A stretch of 64,000 nt of DNA from Terfezia claveryi (Eukaryota > Ascomycota > Pezizomycetes > Pezizales > Pezizaceae). Location of the stretch: assembly GCA_015179025.1 (NCBI GenBank), contig WHUX01000229.1, forward strand, positions 1 to 64,000. The letters are read 5' to 3'. The notes under the pieces were generated by a model. It had not been told where the DNA came from, searched no databases, and saw nothing but the letters and a program-made list of their open reading frames with translations. Of this stretch, positions 43,094 to 53,404 are shown one piece after another (within the stretch, counting starts at the first letter, position 1; every line of letters begins with the position of its first letter). A program made the position numbers and the translations under genes.

Positions 43094-43208
43094 GGAGGTT
43101 TCTTTTGTTATTATGCAAGTGCTGGATTGTTTTGGATATTTTGTTTCGAGTGTTGGATAGATATTTAGGTAGCAATAGGGCTGCCTAAGTTTTAAGAGGG
43201 GGGAGGAA

Positions 43209-43664
43209 TGTGGTGGCTAGGAAGTTATTTGTGATGAGGGTAACAACAAAAGTTATTTTTTTTTTAGTTTGTTAGCCTCGCTGGAAAGGGGGTATATTAT
43301 ACGGGGGAATTCTTGTACTTTGACACACTCATGAAGAAATATACGCATCATTTTTATGCGCACAAGGAAAGTGCTAGAATCTTCACTCTGTTATCTTAAG
43401 ACGATTGATAGCCAGCTTCGCATGCCGCTATCAATTGTCTTTTACTTTTTGAGGCTTTACTCTATCACTTGTATGTATCGAGACACATAGGTCTTAAGAA
43501 TCGCTTATCTCTTGTTGAGATCGATCCTCGCTCATAGGATTTTCGCTTATCGTAAGAATACTCCGCGATGATTCTGCGAGATACCAGTGGATTCCACCAG
43601 CTCATTCGACTCTCCAGACATCTAAGACAGTAATAGTCACTCTGACTATTTGCGATCTTCTTCA
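43209..43664 (+). repeat. gypsy-3 3' LTR
   Basis: 456 bp, preceded by the purine tract at 43190-43206. Differs from the 5' LTR mainly by transitions (for example GGTGGC versus GGTAGC). Confidence 0.9.
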
Positions 43665-43853
43665 TAACGGCACTGTCGATCTTACTAACAATCCTCGCAT
43701 CAGTGATCGAAGTAAGTATATAGACATTGCATATCACCATATTAGAGACTTAGTTGAGACTGGCAAACTCACAGTCCTATACATACCGAGCGCAGACAAT
43801 CTAGCAGATCTATGCACCAAGCCTTTCCCATACCCTAGACATCAATTACTCTG
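43665..43853 (+). pseudogene. copia-1 RNase H, final part
   Basis: Resumes after gypsy-3: GTVDLTNNPRISDRSKYIDI, then YHHIRDLVETGKLTVLYIP and ADNLADLCTKPFP, ending in TGA at about 43851. Completes the frame stopped at STDND (33877). Confidence 0.9.
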
Positions 43854-44058
43854 AGACCTAATTCTTGGAACAACCTGATAATACCTTTCGATTACTCCGA
43901 GACCTAATTCTTGGAATGACCTAATAATACCTTTCGAAAGGTAGCTCTCAGTACTCTTTTACCTATTTATTTTTTTTTCCAATTGGTTTTTATAGGTTTT
44001 TTAATGAGGCTGATCTATCAACCGTACTCATACAGACACGGTGTGCGCTGAGGGGGGA

Positions 44059-44332
44059 TGTTAAGCATATTAATGTATACACTCATATGTCACCAGCTCA
44101 TACTTCTGTAGACCCACATAGACCCACTCACATGCTTCACATATCATCGTTATGTTCATGACGTTATTCTTGCTATTCATGTATATATAGCTACGATCTT
44201 CACTCTACTTGACAATCATCACTTTAAGAAATTCAGTCAAGTCTCTCTCTTTCTCTCTCTCTCTCTCTCTTGTGGTTCTAGTGAAGTCTTCTTCATTGAA
44301 CCTAGTGATTCACCGCTGCCTTACCTTCAATA
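44059..44332 (+). repeat. copia-1 3' LTR
   Basis: 274 bp, preceded by the purine tract GCTGAGGGGGGA (44047-44058). Shorter than the 5' LTR through loss of part of the (TC)n tract. Confidence 0.92.
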
Positions 44333-44352
44333 GTATTTTAAAAAAAAAAAAA
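44333..44352 (+). mobile_element. SINE-C, 3' end and poly-A
   Basis: GTATTTT plus about 15 A: continuation of 23068-23195 after copia-1, including the duplicated GTATT. Confidence 0.82.
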
Positions 44353-44433
44353 AAATTGTCTCAGATAAAGATCTCTATGTCACAACCAACAAAAATATTT
44401 TCATCTGAGTCTCGAGACATCTTGTCTCGTGCC
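44353..44433 (-). mobile_element. hAT terminus relic
   Basis: Minus-strand TAGGCCTAGGCACGAGAC followed by AAGATGTCTCGAGACTCAG. The first 18 bases differ from the 14049 hAT terminus by one transition. Only ~80 bp remain. Confidence 0.65.
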
Positions 44434-44476
44434 TAGGCCTAATTGCAATATAACACCTGACCTTTAATAATACGAG

Positions 44477-45247
44477 ATTTTTTTTTTTTTTTATACTTGT
44501 TACTCTTATTCAGTCCTAGTAAGGGGACCATGAAGAGCCACCTGGAAACCCGGGTGGATTCAGGACAAGGCAAGTTAATTTGCCAGGTCCGGTGCACAGA
44601 AAATATTTACATGTGTGAAACCCTAATATCGAGATATCTAGAAGAACGGACCTCCATGCTGTTATTTATCGGCGTTGCTCGATGACCTCACGAGGCCTGA
44701 CTGAGGTCCGCTAGAGAGTAGGAAATCCTCAAGAACAAAGAAATTCGTAAGTGCTACCGACCAGCTAAGGCCAGCCTATCCTAGCATGGATGGATGTTTC
44801 TCTGTCTTCCTCTTCTACTCAAATTTTCCTCTGCCATCCTCCTGTTCCGCTCTACATGTCTTTGTGCATTTTTCCAACCATCCGCTTATACAGAAAGCTG
44901 AAGAAGGCTTCTACCGCGTCCTAGTTGACCTCCTCCTCTTCCTCAATCCAGATTGGGCGATCTAAATCCTCCAAGTCCTTGATGTTCCCCAGGGCCTGTC
45001 TATGATCATGTAAAAGAGAGTAATCAAAGATCAAGTGCCGGCTGTCCTGGGTGTGGTGTCCGCAAGGACAGGTGCTGGATTCTGCCTTTCCAATCTTATG
45101 AAGCCAGGCTCTTTGGGGCCCTTTGTCCATACGGCACCAAGTGTATATGAAGAGGGCGTGGCGATTCCAAGCTGTACTTTTGACGCCGAACCCTGCTGCT
45201 GTAAGACCCTGATTCTTGTGGCCTTTGAAGCCTGCCTGATCCCCCTC
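44477..45247 (-). mobile_element. 5'-truncated LINE (LINE-D family) with SINE-like 3' end, 12-bp TSD
   Basis: Duplication TAATAATACGAG (44465-44476) and TAATAATGCGAG (45248-45259), one transition apart. On the minus strand the insert runs from a decayed RNase H/zinc region (LPYGQRAPKSLAS-type, CPCGHHTQDSRHLIFDYSLL, 45130-44921) through the LINE-D 3' UTR. It then enters ~290 bp that align with the SINEs, the stem-loop, and a T run (poly-A) at 44478-44492. It physically links the SINE tail to this LINE. Confidence 0.85.
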
Positions 45248-45259
45248 TAATAATGCGAG

Positions 45260-45844
45260 TACCCCCCACCCCCATCAGACTTATGCTGTTTTATCTTTGC
45301 CATTTATAGTAGCTAATCAGTATTCAAACTATTCAACACTACTAACTGTGATTAGAGTATTTAGCATTTTGACATAGCTTAACGTTGTCAACACTAAGGA
45401 ATAGTATTGGAGAGTTCAGGGTAACTTTTGAAAATCCTAATCAATACTCAACTGGTTTAATAGTCTGGTTTAATAGTGATAACCAAACTGAACATGGCTA
45501 GCGAGTTAGCGAGTACTGGTCGGTATAGCTGATCAAGTAGTGCTTAACACATGTATTGATTTATCGGGGGACTCGTTTATTTGAGTCTGATTAAGTAGTG
45601 CTCAACACACTTATTCATTTACTAGGAAACCCGTTCATCAGCGCCTGAAGGCGCTGAATAAGTTCGGAGCATGAGACTATATTCGGACTATCATAATTCA
45701 AAGTCTTAGCCGTATAGTCCATAAACCCATGTTATGTGAGTGCAGAGGGTAGTCTAGTTATGCCATTCCTTGTAAGATGCTTAGTTGATTTGTAATTGAA
45801 GTCAGGTGATAACTCGGGGATCCCAGACTTAGTGGGGATTGGCC
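45260..45844. other. non-coding; diverged direct repeat and hairpin
   Basis: No gene. A ~62-bp direct repeat (CTGATCAAGTAGTGCTTAACAC / CTGATTAAGTAGTGCTCAACAC type) begins at about 45528 and 45590. A perfect hairpin CAGCGCC-TGAA-GGCGCTG lies at 45649-45666. Confidence 0.6.
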
Positions 45845-46231
45845 AAGAGGTGTTGCGTTATTTGGCGTTACTGCGGCTGCCAAGTCATTGGGAGTTGGAC
45901 TGTCTCGATCTCTTGACAGGTCATAGTACCTCAGTGCTAACAAGGCATCTTAGGCATGAGATGTCGCGTGCTGCTTGTATACTATGGCTGCCAAGCTATT
46001 GGGAGTTGGGCTGTCCAGACCTCTTGGCAGGTAACTGTACCTCAGGTCACCAAAGCATGTTGCGTTATTTGGCATGCTCTCGTATACTTCGGCTGCCAAG
46101 CCATTGGGAATTGGGCTGTCTCGATCTCTTGGTAGGTAACTGTACGTCAGCTATTTGGCTACTCGTATACTTTGGCTGCTAAGCTATTGGGAGTTGGGTT
46201 GTCTTGATCTCTTGGCAGATAACTATACCTT
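45845..46231 (+). repeat. satellite, about four units
   Basis: Plus-orientation ~97-bp units; the last is cut by the solo LTR. Confidence 0.85.
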
Positions 46232-46236
46232 AGAGT

Positions 46237-46536
46237 TATTGGATTGTAAGGTCTTATAGTAGCAACACTAGTGAGTGGAAGGATAGATTACAGTCAATGA
46301 AGATGTGATTTACTCTAGTGCTAGTCTCTTGGAGATCTATCCCAACGAAGGGTGTTCCCCAACACTCTATATATACATGAATGTAACAACGAGATAGGAG
46401 ACAGGTAATGGGAATGGGAATGTAGACAAAGCGCACTTGTTAGACAAAACATGTATTGCAAGTGGCATTGTAGACAAAGCGGGTATTGTGCTGTAGTGAG
46501 TAAGTGCATGTATAGTGTAACCCATGCTTATCAACA
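46237..46536 (-). repeat. solo LTR, 300 bp, paralogue of 9335-9634
   Basis: TGTTGATAAGC.. to ..CCAATA on the minus strand; flanks AGAGT (46232-46236) and AAAGT (46537-46541). Same satellite context as the 9335 LTR, but here no internal sequence remains. Confidence 0.88.
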
Positions 46537-46541
46537 AAAGT

Positions 46542-46926
46542 CACCAAGGCATGTTGCGCTATTTGGTGTGCTGCCGTATACTTCAGCTGCCAAGCCATTA
46601 GGAGTTGGGCTGTCTCGAGCTCTTGGCAGGTAACTGTATGTCAGCGTCACCAAGGCATGTTGCATTATTTGGCGTGCTGCCATATACTTTGGCTGCCAAG
46701 TCATTGGGAGTTGGGCTGTTGTGATCTCTTGGCAGGTTACAGTACCTCAGCGTCAACAGGCATCTTAGGCATAATGTGGCATGTGCTGCTTGTATACTGC
46801 GGCTGCCAAGGTATTGGGAGTTGGGCTAGCCAGACCTCTTGGCAGGTAACTGTACCTCAGCATGTTGCGTTATTATTTGGCATGCTGCTCGTATACTTCG
46901 GCTGCCAAGCCATTGGGAGTTCGGTT
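46542..46926 (+). repeat. satellite, about four units
   Basis: Continues from the solo LTR to the gypsy-2 target GTCTC. Confidence 0.85.
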
Positions 46927-46931
46927 GTCTC

Positions 46932-47484
46932 TGTAATGATAGCTCTGGGGGCAAGGCAACCAAGGGGTACGCCATGGCAAGGGCAAGGCTAGGATAACAT
47001 ACACGTAGGAACGCTACGTGTGTGACCAGGGGGAGGCTGAGACGGGAGGCAAGGGCAAGAGACAAGAGAGGCAGAGGGCAAGGGACACGAGACACGTAGA
47101 AGCAGTTGCCGCATGTGTCAAGGGAGGCAGCTGGGCTGCAGAAACAAGGCGAGGCAAGGCAAGGACAGGAGGTTCGCGGGGTGGGCAGTAGGGCTGCAGA
47201 GTCGGGGCAAGACAAGGAGGTGCACAAGGGAGATGCACCATCATGGAGAGAAGCAAGGCCCTGTATTGGATATACAAGACGTTGGATGGGGATCCAACGA
47301 GAGGGCGGAGAGAGCAAGCTATATATACAGGCTTCCTTCCTGGCCAAGTTCACCGGAAGGAATAAGGTTCCCGAGACCCCTTATCTTGGGAACAGAGATA
47401 ACAACAATATCAATCAACAATAATGAGAGTCGGACGGAATTTCGTCTGACTCTCAAACCCGGCTAGGCAAGGACGGTTGTGACA
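46932..47484 (-). repeat. gypsy-2 3' LTR
   Basis: Preceded on the minus strand by the purine tract AAAGGGGGGATAG. Contains the CACGTAGGAACGCTACGTG hairpin at 47001-47020. Confidence 0.92.
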
Positions 47485-47599
47485 CTATCCCCCCTTTAGG
47501 CTTGGAGCCCCAGCGACAAAAAGCAAGGCGAAAAAGGCAAGGCAAAAACAAACAAACAAACAAGGCGGACAAGTAACCAATAACCCATTCCAGGACGAT

Positions 47600-48065
47600 A
47601 AGAACATCATGGGGCGGGGCGGGGCTTCCGGAGGTAACGCTGGTGTAACAGGGCAACCAAGTCCTGTGCATTTTCCAGATCTTCGGCGGGTTGCCAGGTC
47701 ACCTCCTCATCCCCTAGCTACTTAACCTTGTACTGCAGATGCCCGTACCTCTTCCGCGAGTCCAGCACTTCCTCTACCTCCCATTCCTCTTCCCCTTCAA
47801 TAACCACTGGAGGGGGTGGGGGGTGTTTCTGTCCTGGGAGAGGGTCATCCACAGCGGGCTCAATCTCGGAGACATGAACAACCGAGTGCCGTTTAATATC
47901 TTTGGGAAACCTCAATCGATAGGCGTGAGTTCCCACAGCTGCTAATACCTTAAAGGGTCCCAGGAATTTATGATCCAGCTTGCGGGAGGGGCGTTCTGTT
48001 CGGAAGTGCCAGCTGGAAAGCCACACCTTGTCTCCTGGCTGATATCTGGAGGCTGGCAACCGCAA
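47600..48065 (-). pseudogene. gypsy-2 integrase end and chromodomain
   Basis: YQPGDKVWLSS, then THAYRLRFPKDIKRHSVVHV, then a chromodomain WEVEEVLDSRKRYGHLQYKV. A TAG replaces the conserved Trp right after KVK (about 47718), a TGG to TAG change. The end GDEEVTWQPAEDLENAQDL follows. Confidence 0.88.
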
Positions 48066-50470
48066 TCCATTGGCATACTCAGCTTGCCGGGATTGCGCAT
48101 ATCCCAGCTTGGCTTTCAGGGTACGGTGGAGTTCAATGATTCCAACCGGGAACTCCTTAGCTGGGGGGTGGGCTTTTTGCAGGGGCGCCAGGGCATCTAC
48201 GAACCGGGGGTGCCAACCATAATTAGTCAGGAAAGGGGAGGTTTTGGAGGATTCCGAGAACTAGTTGTTCGCAGCGAATTCGCAGGTGGCCAGCAACGAA
48301 ACCCAGTTATCCTGCTGGTAATTGACAAAGGCCCGCAGATATTGCTCCATAATAGCATTCATCCTCTCTCATTGGCCATCCGTCTGGAGGTGATATGCCA
48401 TTGACAGGCGTACTTTGATCCCCAGAAGTTCGCAGAAGGCTTGCCAGAATTCTGAGGTAAACTGATGGCCACGGTCGGATACGATCGACTCAGGAAGGCC
48501 ATGGTATTGGAATACATTGTTGAGGTAGAGATTGGCTAACTCTGGGGCAGAGCAGGTATCCCGGCAAGGTATAACATGCCTCATCTTTATCAACCGATCT
48601 ACCACCATCAAGATGGTGTTGAACCCCGAATCTTCTGGCAACCCTGTTACGAAGTCCATAGTCAAGTGCAGCCATGGCCAATCTGGGTTGTCCAGGGGCT
48701 TCAAGGTGCCATATGGGGCATGGCGGATGGGCTTAGCATGCTTGCAAACATAGCAGTTCCGTACATACCGCTCCACGTCCTTCCGCTGGTCAATCCAGGT
48801 ATATTCCCTGGCCAGGAGCTCTAACGTCTTTGCCACTCCAGAGTGACCCACCACCAGGGTATCGTAGTGTTCCTTGATCAGCTTCAGGCATAACCCTCCT
48901 GCTTCCGGTATATAGAGCCATTCGAGGTGATAGAGGAGGCCCTCTTGTACTGTACACTCGGCCAGGAAAATCTTGGGGTGGCGGTGCTGGCCAGAATCCA
49001 CTGCGGCGATGATCTCTCTGACCAGGGGGTCTCCTTGGTAAGCCTGTCTCAGCAGTTGTCGGAGGTCGGCTTCCCCGGCAGCCTCGGCCTCAGCTTCCGC
49101 ATCAGCCTCAGCTAGAACGTTGGCTGCCAGATCAAGGTTTTTGGGCTTCAATACCAATTGATTTTGGTATTTTAGCCTTTCATCCCCTCCTTTAGAAAGG
49201 TCACCTGATCTCCTAGTCAAGGCGTCTGGTTTCCTACCAGCCTTGCCTGGCCGGTATTTGATATTGAAGTTGAACCGAGATAAGAACTCCGACCACCTGG
49301 CCTGCCATCGGTTAAGCAGTTTGGTGGTGGTAAAATACTCAAGGTTCTTATGATCGGACAACACCTCGATAATCCCCTTGGCTGACTCCAGGTGAGGCCT
49401 CCATTCCTCAAAAGCTCGGACAATGGCTATTAATTCCTTATCATAGATCTCGTAATTACACTCCGCCAGGGAGTGCTTTTTGGAGAAATAGGCTACCGGG
49501 TGGAGTACTCCATTGACATACTGGGACAGGATTCCAGCTGAGACATAGTCAAAGGCATCCGTTTCCATGATACACTCGCTATTGGGATCAAAGTGAGCTA
49601 GTATGGGTGCTGAGCAGAAGTCTTCCTTGAGGTTCTGGAAGGCGGATTGGGCTTCTGGACTCCAGTGGAATCGCTGGTCTTTTTTGGTCAGGGCAGTGAG
49701 GGGGGCTACGATCTTCGAATATCCTAGGATTAAATACCGGTAAAAGTTGGCGAACCACAGAAATGTCTGGACATCCTTGAGATTCGCTGGGATTTGCCAT
49801 TCCTGGACAGCGGTAACCTTGGCAGGGTCCATCCTGATGCCCTCTATGGTGATGATTAACCCTAGATACTTGACCTCTTGTACATGAAACTCGGATTTCT
49901 CAGGCTTGAGATACAATCCGGCTTGCTCTAGCTTCTCCAACACTTGACGAACATGGATTTTGTGCTCTGCCAGGGTATCCGACTAGATCAGGATATCATC
50001 AAGGTAGGCTGTACAGAATAGATCCAGAAAGTCTCGCAGGGTGTCATTAATAAAGTGCTGGAAAGAGGCCAGGGTGTTAGTCAACCCAAAAGGCATAACA
50101 TTATACTCAAAGTAGCCATAACGAGTTCGGAAGGCAGTTTTCCACTCCTCCCCCTCAGCGATCCGTACCAGGTTGTATGCCCCTCTCAAATCCAGTTTGG
50201 TGAACCACTTGGCCTTGGAGAGCCTACTAATGTCTCCTGGATTAAGGGTAGGGGGTACCTGTTTTGACTATTATCTCGTTCAGGCCATGATAATCAATAC
50301 ACAACTGAAGGGAGCCGTCCAATTTCTTCACGAACAGTACCGGGGCACCCGCTGGTGAGGAGCTATAGCGAATGAAGCTCTTGTTGAGGTTTTCCCCCAA
50401 GTATTTCTTCAGGGCTTCCAGCTCAACCTGGGATATTCTATAGAGAGGCCCATAGGGGGGGTTTTACCTT
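48066..50470 (-). pseudogene. gypsy-2 pol: RT, RNase H, integrase
   Basis: [15 protein letters not shown] and YLDDILI (catalytic Asp pair kept), with TAG two codons later at 49983-49985. A 524-codon open frame (49943-48369) then covers the RT thumb, RNase H (METDAFDY, YDKELIAIV, LSDHKNLEYF) and the integrase zinc region and core up to TDGQ. A TGA follows where gypsy-1 has Ser of QSERMN. More stops lie near 48263-48265. Frame shifts around 50230 and 50465 separate RT from protease. Confidence 0.88.
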
Positions 50471-51293
50471 CTACCAGTGGGATAGTGTGGTCGTATAGTC
50501 AGTGTGGTGCGAGTTTTTCTGCAGTCTTTTCCGAGAACAGATCAATGAACTCGTGATATTCATCCGGGACCATAGCCTTCCACTCCTCCTTAGGCTGCAT
50601 CTTGTTGATTTCCAGGTTAACCTTGTCTATAGATAGGGCATGAGCTTTCAGCTTGTGCCTCCTGGTGAGGTAAGCGAAAGCCCCTGCCCCGATAAAGCTA
50701 ACGTTCAGGGGTTTTGGGGTCGCCAGGGGAACAGGGGGGACAGGGGTAACCGGGGAGTGGACAGCATTGATGTGCGCAGGCTGGTGTACCATCTGGGCTG
50801 GGTGGATTATCGGGGGTGGTAATGCACATAGCCCCATGACAGTGATTTTTGGACCTCCACAGTTTTTTCTGCAATAATGGCTGTTGAATTGCAAGGTGTA
50901 CGAGCCGAAGCTGACTGACACATCATGCATTCTGAGCCAGGGGATCCTAAGCACAATTGGATATTTTAGTTTGGTCACAAACATTGGGAGGTCCTCCGAA
51001 TGGTCTCCAATGGCATTGGGCAGACACGCGAGGTCGGTAATAGCCCCAGAAAAGATGGGGCGGCCATCAATAACAACAAGAAGGCAGGGGGTTTTTAACT
51101 TCGAGGTTGGTATGGAATTTTTACTGACGAAGGCCTGATCAATGAATGCAATTCCCGAAGCACCACAATCGATGAGAGCTGATGTTACCACTGTTTTACC
51201 ATTGAATTTAACAGTTATTGGTACTACAAAATGCTTGCTACACAAGCGAGATTCATCAACAGACATAGGTGCAGGCAAAGAAAATGCAGATAA
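50471..51293 (-). pseudogene. gypsy-2 protease and linker
   Basis: LIDCGASGIAFIDQAF (active-site Asp present), then a Pro-rich linker one repeat shorter than in gypsy-1, and KPKEEWKAMVPDEY-type sequence leading to RT. Near-identical to gypsy-1 here. Confidence 0.85.
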
Positions 51294-51334
51294 AGATAAA
51301 TGGCTTTGGGCAGGTCCCTTGCTAGTGTCAGTAA

Positions 51335-52506
51335 CTAGGCAAGGGACTCCCCTTTTCCCGATTCTTCAACCTCTTCAATCCTTGATTCGGATATGGCGTG
51401 GGCGGCCAGGGATCGGTTCTTGCGGAGGGGACATGCCGCAATGAAGTGGTCCCCCTTACCGCATGCGATGCACAATCCATTGTTGCGGCAGCGATCCCTT
51501 TCCCCCTGAGTAAGTTGGGGTCTTCCTGAGGATAGGTCCATTGGGGTGGCTCCCCCAGCTACCATGGAAGGGTATGCTGCCTTACCTGGGTCAGGTGGGT
51601 TCTGGGTATTCTGATTCTGGGGCGGGGCTGAGATGTATGCTGGGGGTGTTGATTCCGGGCCTGTTGCATCCCTAATCTGGCTGTTCTTTGTTCCACCTGC
51701 GAGGCCAGGTCGATGAGTTCCTCAAGAGTTTTTGCTGGAGACAGAATAAGGGGCTTTTTGATCTCGACACTAAGGCCCTCTTCGAACTGTTCCAGTTTTA
51801 CCTGGTTGTTCCATGGTACCTCTGCCGCTAGCCTCGAGAATTCGGCCACATATGTCGAGAGGTCATTGCCTTATTGTCTTAGGGCCCGAAGGGCTCTGGT
51901 TGTAATTCCTGCCGGGTCTGGATCTCCAAACGCCCGATCGAGGATAGCGAATAGTGCAGGAACGTCTGCTAACTTGATACCAGAGTCTTGGACGTATGGT
52001 TGGACTTGGTCCAAGGCTTTATCCTCCAGTAGGCCGTACACGTAGGCCAAGCGGTGTTGGACGGTGGGGAACTTTGCGGCGTCCCCATTTAGCTTGATAT
52101 TGATCGAGTTCTTCCAAGGTTTGAGGCGGGACCTTTCGCCCTTGAATTTCAGTGGAGTGGGGAGGTCCTGTGTTTTGGGGGCCTGAGGTGCCTGATTCAC
52201 AGGGTTTATGGTGTCCAGGGCCCTGGTTAGGGTTTGGACAGTCCTCTTTTCATTGGCTAAGTCCTTCTGGCAGGATGTAAGGTCCTCTGTAAGTATTGTG
52301 ATTTCATCTTCGGCTCTGGCCAGTTTCTGTTGGGCTTCACGCATGGCTGCTTCTAGTTGCAACCCCATGGTGTCCGCAGCGAGGTAAATGTCGATGATGG
52401 TGTTGCAATAGTTGTCGAAGTCGGTCTGATTTTTTGGGATTGGCAGTGCTTGCCAGGCTTGGAACCTAGCTCCTGGGAGCGTAGGAGTGGTTTCTTGACT
52501 TGCCAT
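51335..52506 (-). pseudogene. gypsy-2 gag
   Basis: ATG 52506 (MASQETTPTLPGARFQAW). Coiled-coil-like MREAQQKLARAEDEITILTE, capsid segment LKFKGERSRLKPWKNSINIK, stop at 51871, then FSRLAAEVPWNNQ and, after a frameshift near 51560, a knuckle CIACGKGDHFIAAC. The N-terminal part is only distantly similar to gypsy-1 gag. Confidence 0.85.
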
Positions 52507-52545
52507 AATGTGGACCTACCAGTTGGTCAGGGCGATCCAACGTAG

Positions 52546-53098
52546 TGTAACGACGGCTCTGGGGGCAAGGCGACCAAGGGGTACGCCGCGGCAAGGGCAA
52601 GGCTAGGATAATACACACGTAGGAATGCTACATGTGTAACTAGGGGGAGGCTGAGACGGGAGGCAAGGGCAAGAGGCAAGAGAGGCAGGGGGCAAGGGAC
52701 ACGAGACATGCGGAAGCAGTTGCCACGTGTGTCAAGAGAGGCAGCTGGGCTGCAGAGACAAGGCGAGGCAAGGCAAGGACAGGAGGTTCGCGAGGTGGGC
52801 AGCAGGGCTGCAGAGTCGGGGCGAGACAAGGAGGTGCATAAGGGAGATGCACCAACGTGTAGAGAAGCAAGGCCCTGTATTGGATATACAAGACATTGGA
52901 TGGGGATCCAACGAGAGGGCGGAGAGAGCAAGCTATATATACAGGCTTCCTTCCTGGCCAAGGCCACCAGAAGGAATAAGGTTCCCGAGACCCCTTATCT
53001 TGGGAACAGAGATAACAATGATATCAATCAACAATAACAAGAGTCGGACGAAATTTCGTCTGACTCTCAAACCCGGCTAGGCAAGGACAGTTGTGATA
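52546..53098 (-). repeat. gypsy-2 5' LTR
   Basis: 553 bp. Followed on the minus strand by CTACGTTGGATCGCCCTGAC, again with TGGATC as likely primer site. In the first ~105 bases I count 12 differences from the partner LTR, all transitions. Confidence 0.9.
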
Positions 53099-53103
53099 GT
53101 CTC

Positions 53104-53404
53104 GACCTTTTGGCAGGTAAATGTACCTCAGCATGTTATGTTATTTGGCATGCTGCTCATATACTTCGGCTGCCAAGCCATTGGGAGTTGGATTGTCTCA
53201 ACCTCTTGGCAAGTAACTGTACCTCGGCATGTTGCGTTATTTGGCGTGCTGCTCGTATACTTCGGCTGTTAAGCCATTAGGAGTTGGGCTGTCTCGATCT
53301 CTTGGCAGGTAATGGTACTTCAGCGTTACCAAGGCATGAGTTGTTGTGTTGCTTGGCGTGCTTCCTTTGTACTTAGGCTGCCAAGTTATTGGGAGTTGGG
53401 CTGC
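53104..53404 (+). repeat. satellite, about three units
   Basis: Plus-orientation units after gypsy-2, joining LINE-B at GCTCTAAAGCTC. Confidence 0.85.

Larger units (their letters stand above)
33876..43663 (+). mobile_element. gypsy-3: Ty3/gypsy element, 9.8 kb, with an extra ORF after pol
   Basis: LTRs of equal length (TGTGGTRGCTAGGAAG.. at 33878-34333 and 43209-43664, TG..CA definition). Flanks ATGAC (33871-33875) and ATAAC (43664-43668) match except for one G-to-A; the exact element ends are uncertain by two bases. Gag, protease, RT, RNase H and integrase are followed by a non-coding repeat region with a TATA box, an extra ORF, and a purine tract before the 3' LTR. A 670-bp MITE is nested inside integrase. 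Confidence 0.9.
23196..44332 (+). mobile_element. copia-1: complete Ty1/copia element, ~5.0 kb once nested insertions are removed, TSD gtatt
   Basis: Two related LTRs (23196-23489 and 44059-44332) with GTATT at 23191-23195 and 44333-44337. Gag, protease, integrase, reverse transcriptase and RNase H are in copia order. Gypsy-1 (25525-31836) and gypsy-3 (33876-43663) are inserted within it. Every domain carries stops. Confidence 0.93.
46932..53098 (-). mobile_element. gypsy-2: Ty3/gypsy chromovirus, 6.2 kb, TSD gtctc
   Basis: Exact GTCTC at 46927-46931 and 53099-53103 within a satellite unit. LTRs 46932-47484 and 52546-53098, both 553 bp. Same gene order as gypsy-1 on the minus strand. Pol and the end of gag closely match gypsy-1, whereas gag N-terminus and LTR body differ. 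Confidence 0.95.
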
